Origin: Astropecten irregularis
Lineage: Eukaryota; Echinodermata; Asteroidea; Paxillosida; Astropectinidae
Assembly: GCA_963971285.1 (NCBI GenBank)
Contig: OZ020244.1
Coordinates: 36,208,001-36,272,000 of the forward strand
Reading direction: 5' to 3'
Length of the DNA stretch: 64,000 nucleotides
Each line of letters opens with the position of its first letter. Position 1 is the stretch's first letter. Of this stretch, positions 1 through 12,230 are shown one piece after another. The position numbers and the translations under genes were made by a program. The notes below the pieces were generated by a model that searched no databases, was not told the DNA's origin, and saw only the letters and a program-made list of their open reading frames with translations.

Positions 1-345
1 TCAAATGCAAATTATGGAGGTGAATGTACCACAATGAGCGTATCTTTGTGGACAATAAAGGTTCCCAGAACCTCTTGTTCCAGACGGTAACCCCATTCAA
101 TGCATTTCAATGGAAATAACAAAGCAATCATGAATATTCTCAGGCCATGGCGGGGACTGCTATGGATGTCCTCTGACCTGAAACAGCCCGGGTTTCTTTT
201 CTTATGGCTTTGCTTGTACCAACCTCATTATCAGGCTCAGCCACCGGTCAAATAAAGGTCATCTGGCTGGGCTATGTGTGCAGGGAGCGCGGCATAAACA
301 AAGCGGGCACACAATGGTTGAATTCTGCCGCATAAAAGCCCCAAA
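1..345. repeat. Dispersed repeat, copy 1 (cut by window edge)
   Basis: Bases 1-180 resemble 2112-2286 (shared phrases such as CTCTTGTTCCAGACGGTA and TTCAATGGAAATAACAAAGC), and 267-345 resembles 1944-2038. Two parts of one dispersed repeat therefore occur twice within 2.3 kb, in different order. No upstream FAM50 exon is visible here. Confidence 0.6.
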
Positions 346-362
346 GGAACCGAAAGGAGCTC

Positions 363-721
363 TTAAAGGGCATGTACAACATTGGTAATATACCAAAACA
401 GAAATGCTCACAGATAAACGTAAAACTTACAGGGTGTAAAGACGGTGCTGGTAGAAACATGCCGTTAAAATATTTCCACCTGAAATGCTGTATTTATCCA
501 AAATTTAGTCAAACAAAGACCAAAAACAGTTTTCATCTCGGGGTAAGATCTAAACCATTCTTTATGTTTTATAAGAAAAATTGAGTCGGGTTTTCGCTAT
601 TTTCTCGGGACTCAGATGACCGATTGATGAGCTCAAATTTTATTATTTCATGTACATGTTTGATCAGACAAAGTGTGAGTTCAGTCCTGTGACCTTTACC
701 TATCACGTATTGTACCTTTAT
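363..721. repeat. TTAA-type MITE, family A (Y-type ends)
   Basis: Starts TTAAAGGGCATG and ends TGTACCTTTA. The interior shares with more than 20 other copies in the window the phrases AACAGAAATG, GGTAGAAACAT and TTTATCC. This copy has the GATTGGTAA type of end (Y) rather than the ATCATACTTTGG type (X). The TTAA flanks and AGG start suggest a Kolobok- or piggyBac-like origin (inference). Confidence 0.75.
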
Positions 722-777
722 TACCAGAAAGGGTTGATTTATTTGGTTTCCTTTGTCTTTGTTTGTACCTCGTCCAG

Positions 778-3700
778 TCATCAAGAAGAAAAAACGTAGC
801 AAGAATCCGGACGTTGACACCAGCTTCCTGCCAGACAGAGACAGAGAGGTCAGAGGTCAATTACTTTAAGAATTGGATTTTCATTTTGCATGATGGAGCA
901 TTGAACTTCCTATTCAGAACTGAGATTACTGATGATTGTTCTGTTTATAATGCAAGTAATAAACTGCTGTAAAGTGCTCAGCAACCAAAATAATGACCTG
1001 AAAAAAAAGGATGCGAAAAAAAGAAACTTCCGTTGATTTTGACGCCCGACCCCTCTAAATCTAATCGGTTTGGAGTGATATGAGTAGTATGAGTGTTTAG
1101 GGCACATCTTAAGCTGCATTTTGATACCTTACTTGATGCCAAGGACTCAACAAAGTTCAATACACACAACATTGTTTGTCAAAAGGTACAAAACCATAAG
1201 TTCCACTTTTAGGTATACAGGTTGAACTTGCTATGCGCTATATTACATAGCGCGATATTGTTTGGGTCGACAATGGGTTTACTCACAGCTACACACTGTT
1301 ATACCTATAAGTGCAACTTTGCACAATCAACGGAAGTTTCTTTTTGTGCACCCTTTATATCAAATGCTAGGAGTTCAGGAGGGCCTGATGTTTCGATCCT
1401 AGCAGGATATTTCTCAAAGGCTGTTCTGTTTTATACCATGTTTACTTGTAAATGTCGCTAGCTTGGTAAATCAAGATGGTAAACACGTAGCTTCAAGTCC
1501 AGCATGAGGTGGCTTTTTGTATATAAACTCTTAAGAGGGCAAACATGTAAGGAAGACTTAACCTTAAATGTTATCCTCATCTAATAACCACAAGGGAATT
1601 TGACTTTTATAAAGTCATTGAAATGTGAACAAAGAAAAATTGACTGGAGCGAGATTCGAATCAGCCGTCTTCGGAACACCGTACCAGCACTCTACCAACT
1701 GATCTATAAATCTGGCTCCCAGTCAATTTTTCTTTTTTTCACTTTTCAATGACTTAAATTTGATCCTGACACAAATTTTGTTTTGCAATTGCAGGAGGAG
1801 GAGAATAGAGAGAGAGAGAAACTAAGAATGGAATGGCAGGACAAACAAGAACGAATCAAAAGTAAAATACTCTGTGACTTCTGTAATGTTTTTGTTATTA
1901 ATAAAACCCATTCCGTCCGAATTCGTTGTCACTGGTTCACGGAGTTCATCTGGCCGGGCTATGTTTGCAGGGAGCTCGGTTTTAAACAATGCGGCACACA
2001 ATGGCTGAATATCACTGCACACTAACCCAAATTCCCGGCTGACATAATACAGTGTCACCGTATTTGTGTCGGGGCTCACAGATTGTGCTCTGCTCGAAAA
2101 AAGACGAACTATTCAAATGCAAATCATAGGGCAGTTTCATCATGACGAGCCCATTTTTTGGGACAATGAATGTTCATTGAACCTCTTGTTCCAGACGGTA
2201 CCCCCATTCAATGTATTTCAATGGAAATAACAAAGCAGTCATGGATATGATGGCATCATGAGGTGAACTGTAATAGATGTTCCTGGCAAGGTTGTTTGAT
2301 TTAAATCACTCGATTTAAATCATTGATTTAAATCATGATTTAAATCAATGGAAAAAAATCAAAAAAATCGCTCAAAAAAAAATCGATCTTGATTTTTTTC
2401 ATTTTTTCTTGATTTTTTTTTTACAAAAAACAGATTATCTTACTGAAAGAAGACTTGCATTAACTTAATTTTCCCACTAAAACAGGGTGTCTTAAAACAG
2501 TTTATGTTGTATTTTTACAATTAGTGTTTTCTGTACAAAATATGCATGCACGTACGTTTATACACACATGTATGGAAAATGAGGCAGTATTCTGAAGCAA
2601 AACTGTGGACAGCATTACGAATAGAATTATACACAGTATAATAATACATGTACATCCACATATAACTCATGTATGTACATGTACTATGTACATGCAACTG
2701 CACAGAATTAACTTTTGTTTGTGTACATCACTACATTTTGACTTTGCACAGTAATACTGCCATTATTAGCTCTAATACACATGTACCGAGATGCAAATGG
2801 ACCACTGGTACGCACAAGCCATGAAATATCTTTGAATGTGGTCTTAAACATCCCATCAGCAAGGAAGCAGTACAGTATGCCTGTAGTGGCAGTCAGTTAC
2901 ATTTTCTGTTTTTTTTTGCTTTGGTTTTTTTGCTACATTTTAATGACCACAATGCCAAAGCGACAAGAAGATGCAATTTGGCAGCATTTATGGGGTTTTT
3001 AGAAGCAAAATGTTATGATAGCAAGATGTTATTACGTAAAAAAAAAAAAAAAAAATCGATTTAAATCAAAAAAATCTGATTTAAATCAAATAAATCCTAT
3101 TTTTTTGATTTTTTAATAAAAATCATGATTTTTATCAACCCTGAATCCTGGGCAGAAGGGGTTAAGAAGAAGTGGCTTGATTTCTTTCACTGATTGAGAA
3201 CAGTGATCTAATGGGAGTTTCGGTTGAAGGGTCTGGTTTATTAGTTTTTCAATCTTTTCGCCTTTTCCTTCTAATTTCAGGTGATGACATTGAAATTACC
3301 TACAGCTACTGGGATGGATCTGGGCACAGACGGAGTGTTAAGGTCAGTATCAGTCAATGAGTAAAGACATTCTATCTGTATCTGTAGGGTTTTGCAAACC
3401 AGTGGGCCGAGTCATGGACCCATCCACGAGGCCGAGGCCGAGGTAGCAAATTTCCAGCCTCGAAGCCGAGGCCGACCTCGAGTCATACAAGACTGCTGCA
3501 AACAAACTCCGCAGGCAGGATATACTGTTGCAGGCATTTGTGGCTAGTGGAGTAGACATTAATAGTAGTTGGCCCCCCGAATGAATAAAGTCAAGTCCTT
3601 ATTATTTATATACGTGAAATAACCACAAGGGAAACTGACTGAGTTTTTAAGTCATTGAAAACTGAACAAAGAAAAATTGACTGGAGCGGGATTCAAACCG

Positions 3701-6700
3701 GCGACCACCTGAATACCGTACAGGCACTCTACCAACTGAGCCATCCAGCCCTACGTTGGTGGTGACCCCAATAGATTGTTGACTATTGGGGTCACCACCA
3801 ACGTAGGGCTGGATGGCTCAGTTGGTAGAGCGCCTGTACGGTATTCAGGAGGTCGCCGGTTCGAATCCCGCTCCAGTCAATTTTTCTTTGTTCCTTATTA
3901 TTTAGTTTGGACTCTAAATTGTCGACTGAGGTTGATTGCCATATTACAGGAGACAGTAGGTTCCGCTCAATCATGGTTCTTGGTAGAAACAAATACTTGT
4001 AGCAGTCCTTTTTGACAGTGGGATGTGCAAAGGTGATATCACATGACTGGGTGCGGATTTTGTTGTCATCTTGGGTATTTTGATGATCGACTGTATTTAT
4101 AGGTACCATATGGTGTATGGACTTATATTGCAGGGAAAGTGTAGTAAAAAATGTTGTTTGTAAAAATGATGTTTGTAAAAAAGTACTTTTTATCTGTGTG
4201 TTTAATTTGTTATTTAACCTTTTTCTTATTTGTTCAATAGATGAAGAAAGGCGACACTATACAGAGGTTTCTTCAACGGTGTCTGGAAACGCTCAAAAAG
4301 GAATTTCACGAATTGAAGTAAGGGATGTTTTTTTTTTGTACCTGAAGCATATTTTGTTGTATTGCTTTGATTAAAGATTCTGTGTACAAATGACACAAGT
4401 TAAAACAGCACTACTTTTTTCAATAGGGTAGTTTGTTTGTTGCATTAAAAAGTGAACAAGGAACATTGACTGGGGCGGGATTCAAACCAGCGACCACCAG
4501 AGTATTGTACTGCTGCTCTACCAACTGGGCTTTCCAGCCCTACATTGGTGGTGTCCCTAATAGTCAATTATTTTTGTTCGTTTGACAGTCAGAAGCCACG
4601 AAACCACTCATATACTGCTATATCCCATGGATCATTTAAGATACGCGCAGCAACCTGACATGCCTGTGAAACAGTACATGAGGGATCACTTAAAGATAGA
4701 GGATGTAGCTTTTCAATCAATATAATCATCAATAACCACAAGGGAAACTGGACTGGATTAATTTTAGTTGTTTGTTTGTTTGTTTTGGTAGGGCAGTCAC
4801 TGTTGAGCAGATGATGTACATTAAGGAGGATCTGATTATACCACATGTAAGTACAATAGAACCTCATTGGTAAGATCACTGATTATAATAATAATAATAA
4901 TAACGGGCATTTATAAAGCGCCTTTCCAAGAAGATCAAAGCGCTGTACATTATACCATAGATATATATATATAGAAAACTAAATGGTGCACCAGGGTATT
5001 ATCCAATAGCAGACTCAAACGTCATGATGGTGGCCATGTTGGAAAGGTAAAAAACTGTAAACATTCAAGCTGGTGCATGGAGAAATAGCATGGGATGCCG
5101 TGCAAGATCTCGCAGGTAAACTGACCATTCCGATATTTTCAGACCCACTGTGAGGAAATTATGACCATATTTGAATAGCCCCATGATTACTTCTCTGGTA
5201 CTAATGAGGCTCAACCCACATATTTTATCCAAAAGTCAAATTTAGCTTTATTTATGACGATATCTCGAATGTTCAAATTTGGCGCCGTAAATTACATATC
5301 CATGAACAGTCATTGTGTCATCTAGTTTTTGTATATGTCCATGGTTAATACAACAATTTGCTTATAAACAAAAAAATTATATGTCCCAATACTTTTTTTT
5401 TCTATGGTTTTCATTCCTGGCAAAACAAAGTTCATGATATAACAAAGGTCTTGCAAGGTCCAAAAGTTCATCTACATTAAAACATCAGTTTTGCTATTTT
5501 CAAATTCCAAATGTAAACAGCTGTAAAAACAAAGCATTGAACATACAGTGTAGAAAGAATTTTGTTTTGTGATTTGACACGAGCTAAAAAAATTCTTTTT
5601 CATTTCCCTTGAAAGTACCTCACAGCAGCCAAAAAAACAACATCCAAAACTGTGGGATTCAGTCATAATCTTCATAAAACATTATTTTCTGTCCTGGTTT
5701 CATATAGGTGTTGTATAATTATAGAATTGCTCCATGGATTCACCGACGGAGCCTAGTCCTACTATACACACTCAGAGCAGTCATAGGGAGTTTACGAAAC
5801 GGAGGCTCAGGCTCCAGCTCTGATATCTATATGCTGAAAATATAGGTTGTGGTTTTTCATTGAAGCTGAATCTCTGTTTTCCTTTTCAAACCAGAGAATC
5901 TACTTCTGAACCGCAGCAAAAAGCTTCTATTTTGATACCAGTTATTTCAGAATGGATTCACGAAATGGAGACTGAGCCTCCGTTTCATAAATGCCCATAG
6001 TTTGTACACCATTGATTTCTGACTGCTAGTGTGCATTACCTATCATAACTGACTGTGCTGTATTTGTGCTTTACATACTCAGCATTATAGCTTTTACGAT
6101 TTCATCGTCACGAAAGCAAGAGGAAAAAGTGGTAAGACATTGTCGTCATCTCACGTTTTTATGTATACTTTTTTTAAGATTTAGGAAATTTTGCAACAAT
6201 TTTATAGTTTGATTGATTAATTGATTGTTTTATTAACTGATTAATTATGTGAAGAATTGTATTTCTTTTCTGTACAGAAATTTCCTTAAAATAGAAATGT
6301 TTTGAACTTGTAAGTTTTTGTTCAACTTGTTAAGAAGAAGTAGTCAAAGATTTGGGCCTTCAGATCCCTAGTCTTTCCTGTCTTACTCTTAGGTTGTGAG
6401 ACATGGACTTTGACTGGGGGCCTGAGAATGTCTTCGGTACTGGGTCTCTGAGGAGGATCCTTTGGTAACGCTTGTCGGACCGTGTGTCTAATGAGAGGTT
6501 ACTCAGGGAGAGTCAGATGAGACCTATTACCTGTGTGATACGTGAGTGCCAGATGTGACTGTACGGTCATGTGGCTAGATTCCCTGTGCGAGTGATCCTG
6601 CCAGATGGATTCTCTCTATGAGAGAACCTACTGGTAGGACTCACTCGGTGGGGCATCCACATGACACGTGGTTACGTCAGATGGATTGTTATTTTGCTGA

Positions 6701-8279
6701 GATGGGGATGGGTCAGAAGATCGAAGGAGTACCGTTTGAAGGTATGATTGATTGATTGAAATAAGACTGCTTGTTGGATGCATGTATTTATCTTGACTTT
6801 GATGTTGTTTCTCGACAGGACCTCTCTTTAGTTTTGACGTCCATGACGACATCAGGTTGACCAATGATGCTTCTGTGGAAAAGGATGAGGTATGTGAACG
6901 TGAAGCACCCATGGGGTTTGTGGGATGGGTTGGATTGTGGAAGGTTGGGTTGGGATGGGATTGACTTGGTTAATAGGTCTGCGTGGATTGGGATGGGTCC
7001 AGTTAAGTGTCTAATAAAGGTACAGTACAGGATTGGTAACATACCCGAACAGAAATCATCACAGATTTACGTATAACTTTCAGTGTATGAAGATTGTGCT
7101 GGTAGAAACATACCTGAAATTGTGCATTTACTGAAATTACTCAAACAGAGACCAAACACAGTTTTGATCAAAACCAGTCTTTATGTTTTATAAGAAAAAT
7201 TGAGTCGGTTTTTCGCTATTTTCTCATGACTAAGTTGTTCGATTGAACTAAAATTTTCATAGATGAGTTGTTTTATATACTGGTATGTGTAGGATTAGAC
7301 AAAGTGTGAGTGCTGTTCTGTGATCTTTACTAATCCTGTATTATACCTTTTAAGTCCTTGAAAAGTGAACAAAGAATTGACTGAAGTGTGATTCAAACCA
7401 GCGACCCTCAGAAATAACTGAGCTATCCAGCCCTATGTTGGTGGTGTCAATTATCTTTGTTCGTTTGGCAGTCAGAAGCCATGAAACCACTCACACTACC
7501 GCTATATCCCAAGGATCATTTAAGATACACGCATCATTCATTAGCAATGCTGCAACTGCAACTTGAGAAATGTTTCAGAAATAATGTCTTGTCGTTTTGG
7601 GCTCCTATTTGTAATTTGTATTCATTATTTGGTGGGTCATATGTACAGTCCCATGCAGGTAAAGTGGTATTGAGGAACTGGTTTGAGCGCAATAAACACA
7701 TCTTTCCAGCGAGTCGATGGGAGCCCTACGATCCAGAGAAGAAGTGGGACAAGTACACGGTACGTTTTGCGTCGATTTGAATTTTTTTGCGGGTGGTGTT
7801 TATAAATGGTAAAATTTTTTTAATTTACCATTGATTAAATCCAATACACCTTAAGGGTACAGTACAGGATTGGTAACACACCCAAACAGAAATGTTCACA
7901 GATTTACCTATAACTTTCCGGGTATAAAGATGGTGATGATAGACTAACATTCCATTAAAAACATTTCTGCCTGAAATGCTGTATTTATCCAGAAAAAAAT
8001 TAAACCAGTAAACCAAAATTATTTTTGATCTTTTAAAGATAAAAAGTTAAAGAGAACAAGATTTAAGAAATACTGTGGTCGTTTTCCACTGTTTTCTCAA
8101 AAAGTGGGCGCCGTATGGGACAGAAATTTTCACAGATGACCGTTACTGTATCTGTCTTGATATTTTTGCCCATGAATCTGCATTTCTTTGATAAAAACCT
8201 AAGTATGATATTACCTTTATGATTTTTTACCTTTAAGTGATTGTTCCGTATCATTTTTTTTTTTACTCAGATCAAGTGA
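778..8279 (+). CDS. FAM50: FAM50/XAP5 family nuclear protein, C-terminal nine exons (5' partial)
   Basis: Exons by reading frame and GT-AG sites: 778-848, 1795-1861, 3281-3342, 4241-4317, 4792-4846, 6083-6131, 6819-6889, 7649-7759, 8271-8279. All phases join without a break and give 189 codons plus TGA. Landmarks in order are [24 protein letters not shown], the [16 protein letters not shown] segment, [60 protein letters not shown], then IK and stop. These match the conserved XAP5 domain of human FAM50A/B (339 residues in FAM50A), so about 150 N-terminal residues lie upstream of the window. The family is nuclear and linked to spliceosome function. The final exon carries only two codons and the stop. 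Introns hold SINEs and MITEs; no frameshift or premature stop was seen. The family call is very secure; A or B paralogue cannot be told apart. Confidence 0.96.
1605..1760 (-). repeat. tRNA-derived SINE, family 1
   Basis: Minus-strand tRNA-like head: B box seen as GATTCGAATC and A box as CTCTACCAACTGA. It is bounded by an inverted repeat containing AAGTCATTGAAA and TTTCAATGACTT. The same head recurs at 3664-3893, 4447, 7354 and 18050. Confidence 0.7.
1890..2286. repeat. Dispersed repeat, copy 2
   Basis: Second copy of the repeat seen at 1-345: 1944-2038 matches 267-345, and 2112-2286 matches 1-180. Confidence 0.55.
2287..3143. mobile_element. hAT-like non-autonomous element with GATTTAAATC arrays
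   Basis: Left end CAAGGTTG and right end CAACCCTG are inverted repeats. Flanks GTTCCTGG and AATCCTGG agree at 6 of 8 positions, a decayed 8 bp target duplication. Both subterminal regions carry runs of the palindrome GATTTAAATC with T-rich spacers. No transposase ORF is present. It lies in a FAM50 intron. Confidence 0.65.
3664..3893. repeat. Snapback SINE: two inverted tRNA-SINE heads
   Basis: Arms 3664-3774 and 3783-3893 are inverted copies with about three mismatches in 111 bases, around an 8 base loop. The right arm reads as a tRNA-like head on the plus strand: A box TGGCTCAGTTGGTAGAGCGC and B box GGTTCGAATCC. An acceptor-like stem GGCTGGA/TCCAGTC is visible. It lies in a FAM50 intron. 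Confidence 0.85.
4447..4752 (-). repeat. tRNA-derived SINE, family 1, with body
   Basis: tRNA-like head (CTCTACCAACTGGGC, GATTCAAACC) followed by a body starting GACAGTCAGAAGCC and ending at AATAACCACAAGGG. The same body is seen at 7440-7560 and 18200-18372, which defines the family's 3' part. Confidence 0.65.
4885..4955. repeat. ATA microsatellite with GCGC-rich short repeat
   Basis: (ATA)n followed by CGGGCATTTATAAAGCGCC and AAAGCGCTGTACATTATACC, a common short interspersed motif. The rest of 4956-5780 shows nothing recognisable. Confidence 0.4.
5785..6000. repeat. MITE family E with GGCTCA hexamer near one end
   Basis: Left end GTTTACGAAACGGAGGCTCA is an inverted match to right end GAGCCTCCGTTTCATAAATG. 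The interior (AAAATATAGGTTGTGG, CCTTTTCAAACCAGA) is shared with 46124-46360. This copy has only two hexamer repeats. Confidence 0.75.
7013..7353. repeat. TTAA-type MITE, family A (Y-type ends)
   Basis: Starts AAAGGTACAGTACAGGATTG and ends TGTATTATACCTTTTAA, with the shared family A interior. It lies in the FAM50 intron between 6889 and 7649. Confidence 0.8.
7354..7570 (-). repeat. tRNA-derived SINE, family 1
   Basis: Degenerate head (GATTCAAACCAGCGACC, CCAGCCCTATGTTGGTGG) and body GGCAGTCAGAAGCC. It sits immediately upstream of FAM50 exon 7649-7759. Confidence 0.55.
7851..8220. repeat. TTAA-type MITE, family A (mixed ends)
   Basis: Left end TTAAGGGTACAGTACAGG is Y-type and right end AAGTATGATATTACCTTTA is X-type, so this copy is a hybrid of the two subfamilies. 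It fills most of the last FAM50 intron. Confidence 0.75.
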
Positions 8280-8652
8280 GATAATGAAGCTGCAGAAAGC
8301 CTACCTGTGGAAGAGCATCCTGACAAACGACCCAGTGACAATAGTGTGATGCATGGTTTCATAAGATTTCATAAGAAAGATAGGAATTGGAACTAACTTA
8401 ATCTGTACTATACGCCCGACATAAACTGAATGGAAAAAAAAACCTGTGGTTTATATTATTGTGGCTTTGCATTTTAGTCTGGCACAAAACTGAAAACCGA
8501 AAACGACACAGTACAGTGGAATGCCAATATAATGAACACCGCTATTACCGAACATTTGACTACTGTATGTATAGTGTGGTTTCGTACCCAGGCCGAGATG
8601 CGGTGGTAACCATGACACTTGGGGCGCACATTACATTATTCACATCGTGAAA

Positions 8653-9358
8653 TTAAATGTTTACTGTAATCAAAATTAGTATAGTGCAGTTATGTGATCA
8701 GGAAGCCATTTTGGACGGCAACGCTGAACACGTGTACGTGTATAATGCACGTACGTACAGTGTATACATGTAACCCACATGCGTTCGCGTAGCTTGCAAA
8801 TCAACCAGACGCGCACGCAGAAGTGCGTACATATGATGCTGCTGCTCACATAGGCTGCTCATGCTGTCTGGTACCACGCGCACGCGTGTGTTTGTATGCG
8901 AGTCGTCCAAAATGGCCGATAAGCTGTCAAGTGACGTCATGTGCACACTCTCTATAGGGGTGAGAGTGCTTTGAAATTATTGCTTAATGCATAATTAATT
9001 ACTATATACATTTTTATTTTTATTTAAGTGCTTAATTTGGACTAAAAAGTTACAAAATCAGTACATGTATGCCCCGCCCCCTAAAAAAGCCCTCCTTGGA
9101 ACCGATCCACACAACAATAGCGTGTGACGTCACATACAGAACTAGTATAGGCTCGCACCACAGTATACTGCGTGGGGTTCTGCATGTGACGTAAGCAAGA
9201 TTTTCGTCACGAAAAGAGGGGTGCTAAATTATGGATCCAAAATACCTCGTTTTTCTATATACAATATTTGTTAACACAAACAATGACAGACAGAGTGAGT
9301 TTTATAACAATACAGATGTATTTAACTTCATGTGAGTTTTGATTACAGTAAACCTTTA
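8653..9358. repeat. TTAA-type MITE, family C, with insertion
   Basis: Ends TTAAATGTTTACTGTAATC and GATTACAGTAAACCTTTAA are inverted. The same element occurs uninterrupted at 13402-13836 and 37430-37866. Compared with those, about 275 bases (8683-8957) are extra: a separate repeat that also flanks the hAT at 9893. The element body carries a palindromic TGACGTCA at 9125. Confidence 0.8.
8683..8957 (-). repeat. Repeat F, inserted in MITE C
   Basis: Contains CCATTTTGGACGGC near one side and GTCCAAAATGGCCGATAAGC near the other, forming inverted ends. The same sequence in the other orientation borders the hAT at 9739-9892 and 12344-12418. It carries TGACGTCA at 8932. Confidence 0.65.
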
Positions 9359-9394
9359 AGTATCATGCATATAAGTCGACAAAGTATGGTGGTG

Positions 9395-9500
9395 CAGAGG
9401 GACATCTCACATCACAAAATATCTGCGCACATTTGTGATGTGTGATGTTTGCACATCACAATATCTGTGCACATTATTTGTGATGTGCGACAAATCGTAC
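9395..9500. repeat. Short diverged tandem repeat (CACATCACAAATATCTG-like)
   Basis: Repeated phrases CATCACAAAATATCTG, CACATCACAATATCTG and TTTGTGATGTG in both orientations. No coding potential. The flanking 9501-9738 holds nothing recognised. Confidence 0.4.
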
Positions 9501-10335
9501 ATATTTATGCACACATTTTCTGTGTTTTTTTATATAATGTGGCATGATTTTTCTGAATAATCTTTGTTTGCTTAGTTACGGTACAAAGAACTCAAGTGAA
9601 ATGTAAACAAAAAAATATTAAAACAGCGATCAACTGCCACGACAGTTGACTTTATAAAAGAGTCCCCTTTTGTCCCGATCCTCTCATCCATTCATGTGTG
9701 TTTCTTTCACTTGCATGTTCTTGTCCCCTTGTCATAATGGAGAGCGTGCACGCGACGTCACTTGACAGCTTATCGGCCATTTTGGACGGCACGCGTACGT
9801 ACCAGACAGCATCATATAATGCACGCACTTCTGCATCTGGTTGATTTGCAGGCTACGCGACGCATGTGGGTTACATACACTGTATGTACGTGCATGGGCG
9901 TCAATCGGTGGGGGACGGGGGGGACGTGTCCCCCCCATGATTTTTTCAGGGGGGGACACAATATCAAATGTGCCCCCCATGTTTTTGTCAGAGCTTCGAC
10001 TGTTCTTCGAACAGCACGCTGGGCTTTTCTGCGTTTTCTGTGACGAGGTGATGCCATTGCATTTTTTTTTTAACAATCCTTTCACCCGACATTAGTTCGT
10101 GTCCGTTGTTTTGACGTAATTACCGAAATAAAGTGAAAAATCTAAAAATTCCATTGTCTCATTAATATTCATAAGATGACGTCTTTGTAAAATGAGGGCA
10201 AATTTGGGATACAACCTTTCCCTACTGAGATACAGGCCAACATAGGACGTGCACATAACCTATGGGCCGCGGAAGTAAACAATGACACAGCAAAATTGCT
10301 GCACGTGCGAATGGTGGTTTCTCCGATTGCGGACC

Positions 10336-10561
10336 AGGGGCCAATTTCACGGCGCTGCTAAGCATGACATTTCAGTCTTCATAAAAACAGGGTTAACAAC
10401 CAAATATCCATGTGCTGTGTATCACTTGTGATTGTTCTTTGGCTGTTGTTAACTGACCATGAATATCAAATGGAATTTTTAACTGTGGCTTGTTTTATTG
10501 GCCAAGACATTTTTGTGCTAAGCAAATTTTTGTGCTTAGCAGCGCCGTGAAATTGGCCCCA
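10336..10561. repeat. MITE family B, nested in the hAT
   Basis: Ends GGGGCCAATTTCACGGCGCT and AGCGCCGTGAAATTGGCCCC are exact inverted repeats; interior GCTAAGCA/TGCTTAGC. CAG flanks both sides. Family B recurs at 14467, 20092-20945 (array), 31319 and 31517. Confidence 0.85.
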
Positions 10562-11098
10562 GGTGAGGAAAAATCGTGTTCAAAACCTATGGGGACGATC
10601 CGTCCGGCGAAGAAATTTTGCCTGCACAGCCGACGTCCCTTATAGACTTGATTCGGGTCGTGAGAAAGACGACGGAATGTCATACACACACTAGTGCATA
10701 TCACTGCATATGGCGACCAACAAAAGCGACTCGAAATAGCGTGTATTAGACTTTGCCATACTGCCACGGTTGCCAAACCTTCCCAGAATTCCTATGTTAT
10801 CATATTGTTTTGAGCTAAAAGCCTAATCAGCTGGCTCTGGGTTTTAAACTTCGTCGGGCCTAAAGGATAAAGCCAAGGACTGTCCATGCACCTATGCTAG
10901 ACTCAGATTTCTAACCTTCATTAACTCAAGGCTATAGCTTCATATTCTCTCAGTACTTGAATGAAAGTGTAGTGTAACGACTTAGGGGGAGGGGTATACA
11001 CAGGCCATATGAACCATCTCGAATGAAGAAAATCGAAGAGCAAATCTATTGCTTAGATTAGATACTTCAGTACCACAGATCTCCAAGAGCAGAACAAG

Positions 11099-11501
11099 TT
11101 GGCATCAATGCTTTTATCTGGTTCCTTCCACAAAGACCTTGTGGAAAAGTTTCCCGAGCTAGAGGATGCACATACACTTGAGCCAGAGTTAGCCTTCTTC
11201 CGGCATCAATTTAGCTGTTCATCTCTTGAAGAATACAGAATTCTCTTCAAAAAACATGGTGCCAGACGTAAGGAGAATGTTCCCCCAAGTTGAACGACTA
11301 CTACGACTTTTGTTAATATCACCCGCCAGTTCATGTGAGGCAGAAAGATCTTTCAGTGCTCTGAGGCGGGTGAAAACTTGGTTGAGGAACACAATGAAGC
11401 AAGACAGATTGAACCATCTGATGGTTTGTCATGTGCATCGTGACAAGTTAGCTGAAATAAATTTACATGATATAGCAGTATCATTTTGCTCGCAATTGTG
11501 A
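11099..11501 (+). pseudogene. hAT transposase C-terminal remnant, frameshifted
   Basis: One frame (from 11099) covers the segment before the dimerisation domain (FPELEDAHTLEPELAFFRHQ). A second frame (from 11226, stop at 11501) continues with CEAERSFSALRRVKTWLRNT and the MKQDRLNHLMV segment. SSCEAERSFSALRRVK is the signature of the hAT C-terminal dimerisation domain. The two parts are in different frames near 11260-11290, so the ORF is broken, and the N-terminal BED finger and catalytic regions were not recognised. The fragment lies inside the element bounded at 9893 and 12343, the natural source of the transposase. Confidence 0.85.
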
Positions 11502-12124
11502 ATCAAGGAGGCACATTTTTGGTAGGATGAGATATACCTATAAAATTTAACGAAGTAAAGAGTGCTAAATAATATGGCTCCATTCATGGGTACCCCAAGT
11601 AAAAAAAATGTATGCACCCCTTCAAGGGCAAGTCCACTCCAACAAAAGTTAATTTGAAGAAAGAGAGAGAGAGACAGAGAAAAACAAAACAAGAATAAAA
11701 CTGAAAATTTCCTCAAAATTGGATGTAAAATAAGAAGTTTTGGTATGTTCAAAAATTTCATTTTCATAAAACAGTTATATGCATAACAAGGGTGAAATGC
11801 AAATGAGACAGTGGATGATGTCACACACTCACTATTTCCTTTGTATTTTATTACATACGGTATATACTATTTCAATATTTGCAATTTTGAAAATAACAAA
11901 GCTCTTTATTTTCGACATGTTCAGGGACAAATCAAACCCTGTTTAAAAACAGAATAAAGAAAAATTATGATATTTCACATTTCTTTTGTTGTCTTTTTTA
12001 TTTTTCAGTATTTAATAGATATGTTAATAAAGCTTCTTAACATTCTTGTTGAAAGCATGATAAAGGCATCCTTTCATATAGTTTTCATATAATCAAAGGT
12101 CAAATTGAAGGAAACAAAGTCAGA

Positions 12125-12230
12125 AAGAGGTAATTGTGTGTTGGTGGGTGGGTGTGTGTGTGTGGTGGGATAGAGAGAGCTAGAGAGAGGGGGGGGGGGG
12201 GGGGGTACATGGAGAGAGGGAGAAAGAAGA
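12125..12230. repeat. Low-complexity GT/GA/G tract
   Basis: TGGTGGGTGGGTGTGTGTGT, then GA repeats and an uninterrupted G run of about 18. A GA/purine tract also occurs near 11655-11690. These fill the 3' part of the hAT. Confidence 0.7.

Noticed and set aside
3803..3875. Possible functional tRNA gene
   Set aside because: A and B boxes and an acceptor-like stem exist, but the anticodon arm is poor (no T33-like base in a 7 base loop), and the same head occurs in several SINE copies. It is a SINE head.
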